The position numbers and the translations under genes are program-made. Shown piece after piece: positions 1 through 5,872 of a stretch of 6,529 nt of DNA. The number at the start of each line of letters is the position of its first letter. The first letter of the stretch is position 1. The stretch is from Nitrospirae bacterium UBA4572 (GTDB taxonomy: Bacteria; Nitrospirota; Leptospirillia; Leptospirillales; Leptospirillaceae), in the NCBI GenBank assembly GCA_002387725.1, contig DGKK01000045.1:1-6529 (forward strand), read 5' to 3'. A model generated the notes under the pieces. That model was not told the DNA's origin. It saw only the letters and a list, made by a program, of their open reading frames with translations, and ran no database searches.

Positions 1-1492
1 GCCGATCGGCCAGAGGGATCCCGGAGGGACCACTGCCGTCTCCCCTGTCTGCAGCCACGTCCCGGGGAGGATCCAGGACGGGCTTGAGGAGCCTGGTCTC
101 CCCTTTCTTCAGTCCTTTGGTGTCGGGATGGTCCACGGACCGGCTCCATCCCATGCTGTCTCCCAGAAGCTTCCCGACAGAAAGCACGCCGAACGATTCG
201 ACGAAGGAGAAACAGGAGGAGGCCGACGTCTTGAAGGTCTTCCAGGCCTGGGAGACGCGAATCCGCTGACGCCGCTCTTCCGCCATCCGGCCGATCTCCT
301 CCTCGGAGGCCCCGGCAGGAGCCTCCCGTATCCGGTAGGAGGGGTTGAAGAGGATGGGAAGGTGTCCCTTGGGACTTGCCGCTCCCAGAGGATGGTATGC
401 CGCCAGGACTCCGAAAAATCCCGCAAATCCGTGGGTCCGGACGGCGGGCGAGACCGTCTCCAGCGCCCGCCGGAAGATCTCGGAGCGGACGTCGATGCAG
501 AACACCGCCTGCGCCTCGGCACGGATCTCCGCCTCTTCCGGACGGCCGGACCGGGAAAGTGCCCCGATCATCTGCCTTTGGTACCCCGCCTCTAGGGCGA
601 TCTGAAGCAAGGCATCGACATGGTGGGCCGGATCGGCGGATGGGGCCGAAACAGAGGCCTCACGGAGAACCTCCTTCCATTTTTTCTCGAGATACATGTT
701 CTTCCGGAGATTGAAAAGAATGGCATCCCAGACCAGGCGGATGGCGAGAAGCTCGCGCATCGTGTCGTCCTTTCCTCCGGCAAGTTCGGCCTGCCAGCGC
801 AGGTAGCGGGCCCAGGCCGCCCATCCCCCGACGCTCAAAAGCGACGCGTAGAGGTAGTCGCCCATCGCTTTCTCGGGGACGTCGAGGATTCTGAGCGCCC
901 AGGAGATGGCCGCGCCGGGGGAGGGTGGAAGGGCGGAAATTTCCCGTGCCATTCCCCGAAGTCCCATCATCCACGGACTCTTGTCGAGGGCGGCGTATTT
1001 GAGCCATCCCCGATAGAGCGTCTCCTTCTTCCAGGGCAACGGCCACAGGGACTGCCCTTCGTCGAACCAGGCGGCGCAGTACTGGCTGATCCGCTCCACG
1101 ACAAACTCCGACCATTCCTTCCGGTCGAAGCTTGCCAGGAAGCTGCTGAACAGGGGGAAGGTCTTTGGAACGGAAACGTCCTTTTCCGATAGGGCCTTCT
1201 CCAGGGCGTCAACATCCCAGGAACTTCCCGTCTGACGGAGGGCTTCCGCCAGATCTTTCCGCGTGATGCGGCCGCTCGCGACCTGCTCGCGGTAGTATTC
1301 CCGGGGCATGCAGAGCCCGGTTCCGGTGATGCGTTCGAGATCGGCTCCCGCCTTCCAGAACGGCTTGTCGGCCATTCCGAAGTAGGGATTGACCGCCACA
1401 AAGTTTTTGAGGGGCCACACGGGGGCAATCATCTGGCAGGCCGCCTCCACCTTTTTGTCGATGGCATTCACAGGTCGATCGATGACGTTCAT
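1..1492 (-). CDS. dabA: DabA, inorganic carbon transporter subunit (DUF2309/UPF0753), 5' part only
   Basis: This is the N-terminal 497 codons of a DabA protein; the gene runs off the left edge, and the family is usually about 800-1,000 residues. DabA is the cytoplasmic, zinc-dependent, carbonic-anhydrase-like subunit of the DAB pump and hydrates CO2 to bicarbonate with energy from DabB. The frame stays open from the ATG at 1490-1492 to the edge. It begins MNVIDRPVNAIDKK and contains the family block APVWPLKNFVAVNP near residues 23-36. The CIDVRSE motif follows at C332/D334/R336; by family knowledge this C and D are two of the zinc ligands. The His and Cys that complete the site would lie just beyond the window. 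HGFAGFFG starts at H354. The ATG overlaps the dabB stop (ATGA), with GAGGTG 5 nt upstream as a plausible ribosome site. No frameshift was seen at the four points checked. Activity cannot be judged without the 3' half. Confidence 0.93.
   Translation of the reverse strand, partial: MNVIDRPVNAIDKKVEAACQMIAPVWPLKNFVAVNPYFGMADKPFWKAGADLERITGTGLCMPREYYREQVASGRITRKDLAEALRQTGSSWDVDALEKALSEKDVSVPKTFPLFSSFLASFDRKEWSEFVVERISQYCAAWFDEGQSLWPLPWKKETLYRGWLKYAALDKSPWMMGLRGMAREISALPPSPGAAISWALRILDVPEKAMGDYLYASLLSVGGWAAWARYLRWQAELAGGKDDTMRELLAIRLVWDAILFNLRKNMYLEKKWKEVLREASVSAPSADPAHHVDALLQIALEAGYQRQMIGALSRSGRPEEAEIRAEAQAVFCIDVRSEIFRRALETVSPAVRTHGFAGFFGVLAAYHPLGAASPKGHLPILFNPSYRIREAPAGASEEEIGRMAEERRQRIRVSQAWKTFKTSASSCFSFVESFGVLSVGKLLGDSMGWSRSVDHPDTKGLKKGETRLLKPVLDPPRDVAADRGDGSGPSGIPLADR
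1489..1492 (-). other. ATGA stop/start overlap between dabB and dabA
   Basis: The dabB TGA (1489-1491) and the dabA ATG (1490-1492) share bases in an ATGA junction. This arrangement supports co-transcription, reinitiation or coupling, and roughly matched synthesis of the two pump subunits. Confidence 0.9.
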
Positions 1493-3147
1493 GGGAGCAC
1501 CTCGCTGGGGTTGGAGCGTGAAGGATGAGGTGGGCGGACGGCCGCTTCCGTGGCCGGCCTCCCCACCATCCGGGCAATGAAGATGTCGACGTAAAGGCCG
1601 TTGTAAAGATGAACGTAGACGGCCTGCCAAAAGGGCTTCCCGAGAATCTCAGGAAGCCGTTGCTGAAGGAGCAGAAGACCGATGAAGACGACCGCAATGC
1701 CTCCCAGGATTCCCCGCTGGACGGCATCTTCCGAAAATCCCGCGGCCGGAAGGCTCGACCCGAGAATCAGATCGAACACCCTGTGGAACCCGAAATAGGC
1801 GGTGCAGACTGCCGCGCTCATTCCCCCCGTCCACAAGAACAGGGATCCCATGCCGGCATGCCGGGCATTCAAGGCCGGAAGCATGAGCTGGGTGACTCCC
1901 ACCGACAGGACCATCCCCAGGACGATCAGGGCCGGCTGCTGTTGAAAGGCGATGCCGAAGAGGCTTCCCACGGCAAAGGTCATCAGGGCTCCAATGGAAA
2001 GTCCCAGAAAGGCCCGAAGAGCGGAGGACGATTCCGGGGTGGCCGGAAGGGCCGGGGCCCTGAAGTGATCGACCACGCTGCCAGACGACAGGAAGGCGTG
2101 CGCCTTGTACACGGAATGGGCAACGATGTGCATCACCGCCAGGCTATAGAGCCCCAGACCGCATTCCATCACCATGAATCCCATCTGGGCACAGGTCGAA
2201 TAGGCGAGCGACTCCTTGATGTTCGTCTCCACCATCATCATCAGGGAGGCCACCGCGACCGAGAGAAGTCCGGTCAGGACCATCGCCTCCCTGGCCCCTC
2301 CCGCCACCGAGAGGATCGGGCTCATCCGAAGGGCCAGAAAGGTCCCGGTGTAGATGATGCCGGCATGCAGAAGCGCGGAGACCGGGGTCGGAGCCTCCAT
2401 CACCTGGATCAGCCAGCCATGGAAGGGAAACTGGGCGCTCTTCAGGACCGCCGCCAGGACGATGAGACCGCTTGCGACCAGAAGGGCCTCAGGGAGTGCC
2501 CCATTCAGGGCGCGAATAGAAGGAGCAATCCCGGAAAAGTCCGACGTGTGCAGGGTGCGGACGACGAGAATGATCGCCCCCAGAAGGCTCGCGTCGGCAA
2601 TCCGGTGGAGCAGGTATTTCTTGCGGGCCGCCATCAGGGCATTCGGCCGGTCCTTGTAGAAGGCCAGCAACTCGTGGAGGAAGAGGCTGGTGGCGATCCA
2701 GGAGAGAAGGAAGGCCCACATGTTTCCGACGACAATCAGCGTAAAGAAGGATCCCAGGGTCAGGGCCAGCCACCGGTGAAAGCTCCCTTCCCGGCTGTCC
2801 CCGTCCATGTAGCTCGTCGAAAAACGCGACACGATCATTCCCACGAAGGCCACCAGCAACAGCATCACGAGGGTGAGGGGGTTGACCGCGATATTGATCT
2901 CGAACGCTCCCAGCTTGTCCGGGAGAGGAACGGAGTAATAGGTGGCCGGCCGGGTCAGACCAACCCCGTAGGCAACGGTTGCGCCAATGGCGCAGGCCAG
3001 GGCGAACCAGGCGGATCCCGCGACGGCCCTCCTCATGAAACGGGGGCGACGATCGGCTCCGAACCCCAGGAGAAGGCCGGTCGCCAAAAGCGGCCACGGG
3101 GTGACGAACATAAGTGCCGAGGCAAGGCTTGCCATAGTCTGTGTCAT
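1489..3147 (-). CDS. dabB: DabB, NuoL-like proton-conducting subunit of the DAB inorganic carbon pump
   Basis: A 552-residue polytopic membrane protein of the NuoL/MrpA proton-translocating transporter superfamily. Its position directly before dabA identifies it as DabB rather than a complex I subunit. DabB is expected to pass protons (or Na+) down their gradient and power DabA. From the chosen start, visible conserved residues are E159 in the HELLAFY helix, K236 and H243 in LKSAQFPFHGW, E251 and H261 in the MEAPTPVSALLHA block, K311 in KESLAYST, and K348 in VYKAHAF. It lacks the long C-terminal lateral helix of NuoL, as short DabB proteins do. The ATG at 3145-3147 is preferred because AGGGAG stands 6 nt upstream and the protein then starts with a hydrophobic helix. 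An in-frame ATG at 3222 would add 25 hydrophilic, Arg-rich residues without a ribosome site. The downstream stop overlaps the dabA ATG, implying translational coupling. Confidence 0.93.
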   Translation of the reverse strand: MTQTMASLASALMFVTPWPLLATGLLLGFGADRRPRFMRRAVAGSAWFALACAIGATVAYGVGLTRPATYYSVPLPDKLGAFEINIAVNPLTLVMLLLVAFVGMIVSRFSTSYMDGDSREGSFHRWLALTLGSFFTLIVVGNMWAFLLSWIATSLFLHELLAFYKDRPNALMAARKKYLLHRIADASLLGAIILVVRTLHTSDFSGIAPSIRALNGALPEALLVASGLIVLAAVLKSAQFPFHGWLIQVMEAPTPVSALLHAGIIYTGTFLALRMSPILSVAGGAREAMVLTGLLSVAVASLMMMVETNIKESLAYSTCAQMGFMVMECGLGLYSLAVMHIVAHSVYKAHAFLSSGSVVDHFRAPALPATPESSSALRAFLGLSIGALMTFAVGSLFGIAFQQQPALIVLGMVLSVGVTQLMLPALNARHAGMGSLFLWTGGMSAAVCTAYFGFHRVFDLILGSSLPAAGFSEDAVQRGILGGIAVVFIGLLLLQQRLPEILGKPFWQAVYVHLYNGLYVDIFIARMVGRPATEAAVRPPHPSRSNPSEVLP

Positions 3148-3215
3148 GACGATCTCCCTTGAATGCCGAGTGGAAAGGGCCCGAGGGCATCTAATCCACA
3201 CTGACGCTCTCTTTG

Positions 3216-3230
3216 CCGGCAAGATGCCGG
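3216..3230 (-). other. Small hairpin in the dabB leader
   Basis: CCGGC and GCCGG flank the 5-nt loop AAGAT (plus-strand reading), forming a GC-rich stem in the predicted 5' leader about 70 nt before the dabB ATG. No T-run follows on either strand, so it does not look like an intrinsic terminator. It may affect message stability or have no role. Confidence 0.3.
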
Positions 3231-3260
3231 GCTTCTGAATCTCCGACTGAGCCCCCTAAT

Positions 3261-3278
3261 TAGCACTTTGTGTGCCAA
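3261..3278 (-). promoter_or_regulatory. Candidate sigma-54 (-24/-12) promoter of dabBA
   Basis: Read on the minus strand, the site is TTGGCACACAAAGTGCTA. It matches the RpoN consensus (YTGGCAC, 5 nt, TTGCW) at TGGCAC and at TGCT, with one mismatch in the -12 box. The distance between the invariant GG and GC is exactly the canonical 10 bases. The predicted transcript would start near 3251 and give a dabB leader of about 100 nt. No good sigma-70 -35/-10 pair was found nearby on this strand. The match is direct; its use by RpoN is inference. Confidence 0.55.
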
Positions 3279-3361
3279 ATTTATATATTATTATGAATAT
3301 TAAGTTTTACTTGTTTTTTACGTTTTATCCGACGAAAATCCCGTGCGATAATCCCGAATTC

Positions 3362-3375
3362 GTGCAAATCTGCAC
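3362..3375. promoter_or_regulatory. Palindrome GTGCA-AATC-TGCAC, possible activator site for dabBA
   Basis: A perfect 5-bp inverted repeat with a 4-bp spacer. It extends as TT/AA on both sides after one mismatch. It lies about 110 bp upstream of the predicted dabB transcription start, a usual distance for an enhancer bound by a sigma-54 activator. It could equally serve a plus-strand gene or be incidental. Confidence 0.35.
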
Positions 3376-3458
3376 AAAAAGTCGTTTGGATTTTTTCCGA
3401 GGAGGGAGAAGGGGAGAAAGAGGCCCGCGAATACCGTCTTCGGGGAGAGGGCCTGTCA

Positions 3459-3641
3459 TTGACTGGGGAGGCCTCCTATGTCAGCTGCCTGACCTTCAAG
3501 GATCTCCAAGCCTCCCTCCACATTTTTAAGAAAGCCGGGAAACCAACGTTGATCCCGGTCCCGGTGCACCCGGGAAACGCCATGAAGACCGGAACCCACC
3601 GCGCCTTCCTGAAAGAGTCGGGGATCAAATCAGGGGAATGA
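3459..3641 (+). pseudogene. HicA-like mRNA interferase remnant, probably inactive
   Basis: The 60 residues read from a weak TTG codon end in a recognisable HicA C-terminal half. This comprises IFKKAGKPTLIPVPVH, then HPGNAMKTGTHRAFLKESGI, corresponding to the family's beta-strand and PxxVPVH...(K)PGTLRAILKQAGI pattern. HicA toxins are small double-stranded RNA-binding-fold ribonucleases whose catalytic histidine lies in a GSHH-type motif. Here that motif reads ASLH, explainable by two base changes (GGC to GCC, CAC to CTC), so the nucleophile position appears lost. The N-terminal half is short and poorly matching, with only LTG-E and TFKD recalling the usual start. No ATG or clear ribosome site fits the frame. 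A gene for a HicB-like fragment follows 4 nt later. I read it as a decayed hicA; a divergent living member is possible. Confidence 0.5.
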
Positions 3642-3645
3642 AAAA

Positions 3646-3753
3646 ATGAAAGACTCGTGGTCCGTCAGAATTACGGAGAAACGGGAAGGCAGGGGACGCT
3701 CTTTTCTTGTTCGGGGACTTTCGCCGGTGACCGGGAGTGATGGGGGCCATCCT
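3646..3753 (+). pseudogene. Possible hicB N-terminal remnant
   Basis: The ATG at 3646, four bases after the hicA-like stop and preceded by AGGGGA, opens MKDSWSVRITEKREGRG followed by FLVRGLSPVTGSDG. This loosely resembles the HicB antitoxin N terminus: a beta strand, a charged turn, then a strand ending in a G-L-P-G-type loop. The resemblance stops near residue 36. The same frame runs on to 3846 with Pro/Arg/Gly-rich residues that match nothing, and it overlaps the higB promoter. No HicB ribbon-helix-helix or HTH C terminus is visible. The gene order hicA then hicB supports the reading, but the protein similarity alone is weak. Confidence 0.3.
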
Positions 3754-3807
3754 CTTCACCGATCAGTCCCTAGAGGCACAAAAACCTGCCGGAGCGGGGG
3801 AGGGGCA

Positions 3808-3836
3808 TTGACAACCGTAAATATACGGTATACGAT
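3808..3836 (+). promoter_or_regulatory. higBA promoter (TTGACA-17-TACGAT)
   Basis: A perfect -35 hexamer TTGACA at 3808-3813 and TACGAT at 3831-3836 are separated by 17 bp, a standard sigma-70-type arrangement. The -10 box ends 6 nt before the higB ATG, so transcription would start at or within a base or two of that ATG. Confidence 0.7.
3814..3829. promoter_or_regulatory. Candidate HigA operator (ACCGTA-AATA-TACGGT)
   Basis: A perfect 6-bp inverted repeat with a 4-bp spacer fills the gap between the -35 and -10 boxes of the higBA promoter, so a bound repressor would block RNA polymerase. HigA-type antitoxins typically repress their own promoter, so HigA or the HigBA complex is the likely ligand. 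A weaker dyad, GGTA (3827-3830) and TACC (3839-3842), overlaps its downstream end. Confidence 0.6.
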
Positions 3837-3842
3837 TTTACC

Positions 3843-4121
3843 ATGATAAAGACATTTCGTCACAAAGGATTGGATCAGTTCTTTCACGCGGGATCGAAGG
3901 CTGGAATTCAGCCCGAACACGCCTCTCGATTGAGATTGCAGCTAACCCGTCTCGATGTGTCGAAGTGCCCGGACGATATGGGCGCCCCTGGCTGGAAACT
4001 CCATCAGCTGAAGGGAGATCTGGGGGAATTTTGGTCTGTCAGAGTGGATGGAAATACGCGCATGGTTTTTCGGTTTGAAGGAGAACACGCCTTTGACGTG
4101 GATTATCTCGACTACCATTAA
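3843..4121 (+). CDS. higB: HigB toxin, RelE/ParE-superfamily mRNA interferase
   Basis: This 92-residue protein matches the length and motifs of the HigB/RelE-like plasmid-maintenance killer family. It starts MIKTFRHKGLDQFF and carries GSKAGIQPEHASRLRLQL (residues 18-35), then GWKLHQLKGDLGEFWSVRVDGNTRMVFRF (residues 50-78), and ends VDYLDYH. HigB toxins bind the ribosome and cleave mRNA; the basic and aromatic residues of the RVDGNTRMVF and YLDYH stretches are the usual active-site region. The ATG is not preceded by a Shine-Dalgarno sequence, and the promoter's -10 lies 6 nt upstream, which points to a leaderless message. The TAA stop merges into the ribosome site of higA, so the antitoxin gene comes second, the HigBA order. 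Nothing suggests damage. Confidence 0.92.
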   Translation: MIKTFRHKGLDQFFHAGSKAGIQPEHASRLRLQLTRLDVSKCPDDMGAPGWKLHQLKGDLGEFWSVRVDGNTRMVFRFEGEHAFDVDYLDYH

Positions 4122-4126
4122 GGAGG
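4121..4126 (+). promoter_or_regulatory. Strong higA ribosome-binding site overlapping the higB stop
   Basis: AGGAGG shares its first base with the higB TAA and lies 6 nt before the higA ATG at 4133. The perfect site contrasts with the absent one in front of higB and would favour antitoxin over toxin synthesis from the same transcript. Confidence 0.8.
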
Positions 4127-4132
4127 AAGAAG

Positions 4133-4417
4133 ATGGGAAGAATGGCTGATCCGGCTCACCCGGGCGAAATATTGAGGGAATTTTTACCGGAAGATATGAC
4201 CGTGACGGAAGCCGCTTCAAGGCTTGGGATCACACGGGTTGCGCTTTCCCGCATTCTCAATGGAAAATCGGGAATTTCGGCAGAGATGGCGATCCGGGTT
4301 GGCCTTTTGACCGGGACCACCCCTGAATCATGGTTGGACAATCAGATGAAGTGGGATCTCTTGGAAGCCGAATCCAGGCCGAGGCCGAAAATCGTTCCGT
4401 TGACGAAAGTCTCATAG
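4133..4417 (+). CDS. higA: HigA antitoxin, XRE-family HTH transcriptional repressor
   Basis: A 94-residue protein of the HigA/VapI antitoxin family. The family start motif AHPGEILREFL is at residues 8-18. It is followed by an XRE helix-turn-helix around residues 23-50, MTVTEAASRLGITRVALSR then ILNGKSGIS, and by the conserved TPESWLDNQMKWDL stretch (residues 63-76). It neutralises HigB and represses the operon, probably at the palindrome 3814-3829. The ATG at 4133 has an ideal AGGAGG 6 nt upstream. An in-frame ATG at 4142 is an alternative three codons in, closer to the usual family start. The gene follows higB by 11 nt in the same transcript. The C-terminal tail (residues 78-94) is basic and Pro-rich. 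Confidence 0.93.
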   Translation: MGRMADPAHPGEILREFLPEDMTVTEAASRLGITRVALSRILNGKSGISAEMAIRVGLLTGTTPESWLDNQMKWDLLEAESRPRPKIVPLTKVS

Positions 4418-4429
4418 ACAAAAGCGCAC

Positions 4430-4452
4430 AAAAAAACCGCCGCGGGCGTGGG
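4430..4452 (-). terminator. Candidate intrinsic terminator for the hipBA transcript
   Basis: On the minus strand a short GC hairpin, CGCC-CGC-GGCG (one further C-G pair with a bulged A), is followed directly by G and seven T. It lies about 80 nt past the hipA stop. The stem is short, so efficiency may be modest. On the plus strand a T5 run (4459-4463) trails the same hairpin by about 11 nt, making it a poor terminator for higBA. Confidence 0.45.
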
Positions 4453-4460
4453 GAAGACTT

Positions 4461-4516
4461 TTTCCTCCCGTGCGCGCACTCAAGTCCGGGGTCTTCAGTG
4501 AGCGCACGGGAGGAAA
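4461..4516. repeat. Long interrupted inverted repeat between higA and hipA
   Basis: The arms TTTCCTCCCGTGCGC (4461-4475) and GCGCACGGGAGGAAA (4502-4516) are perfectly complementary over 15 bp. After single mismatches the stem continues as CACT/AGTG and AAG/CTT around an 8-nt loop (4485-4492), giving about 22 paired positions. It sits between the convergent higA and hipA genes. Neither strand has a T-run at the correct side, so it is not a canonical intrinsic terminator. It could act as a factor-aided or bidirectional transcription block, an RNA 3'-end protector, a palindromic repeat unit or a protein site. Confidence 0.85.
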
Positions 4517-4528
4517 GTGCATTTGACT

Positions 4529-5872
4529 TCATGATGGTCCAATGATCTTCTCCTCTTCTTCCTCATGAGGAAGCTCCCTATCCCTCTCGGAAGTCCTTCC
4601 TTTCGTGGCAATCTGAAGACGATTGGCCATTGTTGCGCTCTTCTCGATATGGCGTGTCAATTTATCTAGGAAGGTCCTCTCGGATTCCGAGAGAGCCAGA
4701 TTTTCGATCTCCAACTTTACGGAAGGGAGCTCCTTCTGCACCTTCCCGATAATGTTTTCGATCGTCCTGAAGACGAGGGGACTCTTGATTTCCATTTCAT
4801 CGGCAAATCTCTTCCAGTGACGACTCATCAGCCATTCCGGCCGGTTTTCCCCTCCGATCCTGAACGCCATTTTCCGGCTCAGTTCCGGATAGATGGTTGT
4901 CGACATGAGGTCGTAAAAAGGAGCCAGCCGAACTGTTTTATCCCTATTGGTGAGCATGGAAAGGTTTTTGGCGTGGCCGTCCATGTTTCCAACAGCTCCA
5001 TTGAAGGCAAGCCAACCGATGAGACGGATCGTGTCCGGACCCGGTTGAGTCGAATGTTTTCGGACCAGGCCGAAGCATTGTGAAAGAGTGAGACCCCCTT
5101 CGGCTTCGTATTTCTTGTTCGAGAGGACATCGGAGAGCTGGCAGAGATCTTCCTGCTTGATCCTGCCGATCGGGCCGCTCGAATCCTCCGGCCAGGTCCT
5201 GTCATATCTCTTCACGAGGACCGAACGGATTTCCGGCAGGTATTCCGTTTGCGGAACGTCCATGCCGATCTTTTCGGCAAGTTTCATGACGAAGGCTTCG
5301 TTGAGGGAGGAGTGAGACATCCCCTCCCGAAACCGGATATCCGGTTTGAGTATATGGGTAGAGGGAGCGTCGCCGACCGGAAGATAGAATTCGCCGGAGG
5401 AGTCGAGATAAAGGGAGATTTTGTCCTGGGCCCCGGAGATCGACAGACGCGAATCCTTGGCCTGAAGAACCAGAGGCTTTCCGGAATGGTTCTCGCTCCA
5501 TTCCAGAATAAGGGGTCGGGGAATCGGGAGATAGCGTCTTTGACCGGGTTCTTCTCCGGGAAGAAGAATGGAGAGGTTTCCGGCCATGTCGCCGCCGAAG
5601 TGCTCAAGAAAGCCGAAGACATTTTCTTTTGACACCTGGATGGCTTTGGAAATGAGATCTCTTAAGTCTCCTTCCGGAAGAAGATTCTCAAAGTAGTTCC
5701 GGACAGGCGCTCCCACCGTCTCATCTTCCCTAAGCGGAATCCAGGAAGACAAGGGAATCGCCGAGGGATCTTTGCGGTATGAATCCTCGTACCGGAAGCG
5801 GAGGGATTCGTTCACTTCGTCGAGAGTCCCGATCTTGCGGCCGGCGATATAGACGAAAAGTTCCTTAGTCAA
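4529..5872 (-). CDS. hipA: HipA toxin, Ser/Thr protein kinase
   Basis: A 447-residue, full-length HipA (E. coli HipA is 440). The N-terminal HipA domain spans about residues 1-110, with FVYIAGRKIGTL and NYFENLLPEGDLR. The kinase core follows. Ser144 in RLSISGAQDK corresponds to the autophosphorylated P-loop serine (E. coli Ser150). HILKPD is at residues 173-178 and VKRYDR at 220-225. The catalytic loop NMDGHAKN has D298 and N303, and D321 in APFYD is the metal-binding Asp. HipA kinases inactivate translation factors, classically glutamyl-tRNA synthetase, inducing dormancy; the target here is unknown. The start is TTG at 5870-5872, overlapping the hipB stop by 8 bases. No in-frame ATG nearby gives a full N terminus, and only a weak GGGA precedes it. 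The C terminus has an unusual acidic HEEEEEK tail. All key residues are present, so it looks active. Confidence 0.95.
   Translation of the reverse strand: MTKELFVYIAGRKIGTLDEVNESLRFRYEDSYRKDPSAIPLSSWIPLREDETVGAPVRNYFENLLPEGDLRDLISKAIQVSKENVFGFLEHFGGDMAGNLSILLPGEEPGQRRYLPIPRPLILEWSENHSGKPLVLQAKDSRLSISGAQDKISLYLDSSGEFYLPVGDAPSTHILKPDIRFREGMSHSSLNEAFVMKLAEKIGMDVPQTEYLPEIRSVLVKRYDRTWPEDSSGPIGRIKQEDLCQLSDVLSNKKYEAEGGLTLSQCFGLVRKHSTQPGPDTIRLIGWLAFNGAVGNMDGHAKNLSMLTNRDKTVRLAPFYDLMSTTIYPELSRKMAFRIGGENRPEWLMSRHWKRFADEMEIKSPLVFRTIENIIGKVQKELPSVKLEIENLALSESERTFLDKLTRHIEKSATMANRLQIATKGRTSERDRELPHEEEEEKIIGPS

Larger units (their letters stand above)
3148..3458. other. Intergenic region between dabB and the hicA remnant
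   Basis: About 310 bases with no convincing coding sequence. The part nearest dabB (3148-3260) is GC-rich leader. The part at 3279-3335 is strongly AT-rich, with the imperfect palindrome ATATT-N6-AATAT, and would be easily bent, as often seen between an activator site and a sigma-54 promoter. The end nearest the hicA remnant (3399-3420) is a purine-rich run. An 85-codon plus-strand reading frame starting at 3272 shows no family resemblance and is dismissed. Confidence 0.6.

Noticed and set aside
109..1428. Several 110-190 codon frames on both strands over the dabA region
   Set aside because: They are Pro/Arg/Ser-rich shadows; the true dabA frame runs uninterrupted from 1492 to the left edge with family motifs such as CIDVRSE.
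1525..3162. A 545-codon open frame on the plus strand antisense to dabB
   Set aside because: Its composition (rich in Gly, Gln, Arg, Asp, His, no domains) is that of a GC-driven shadow, while the opposite strand encodes a textbook NuoL-like membrane protein.
3216..3230. Hairpin considered as an intrinsic terminator
   Set aside because: No T-run follows on either strand and it lies in the dabB leader, so termination is not supported.
3272..3529. 85-codon plus-strand frame upstream of the hicA remnant
   Set aside because: It begins in the AT-rich promoter region, has no ribosome site, resembles no family and switches composition half way.
4461..4516. Long inverted repeat considered as a standard Rho-independent terminator
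   Set aside because: The outer arms are TTTCC/GGAAA, which places A rather than T after the stem; the T-tract needed is missing in both directions.
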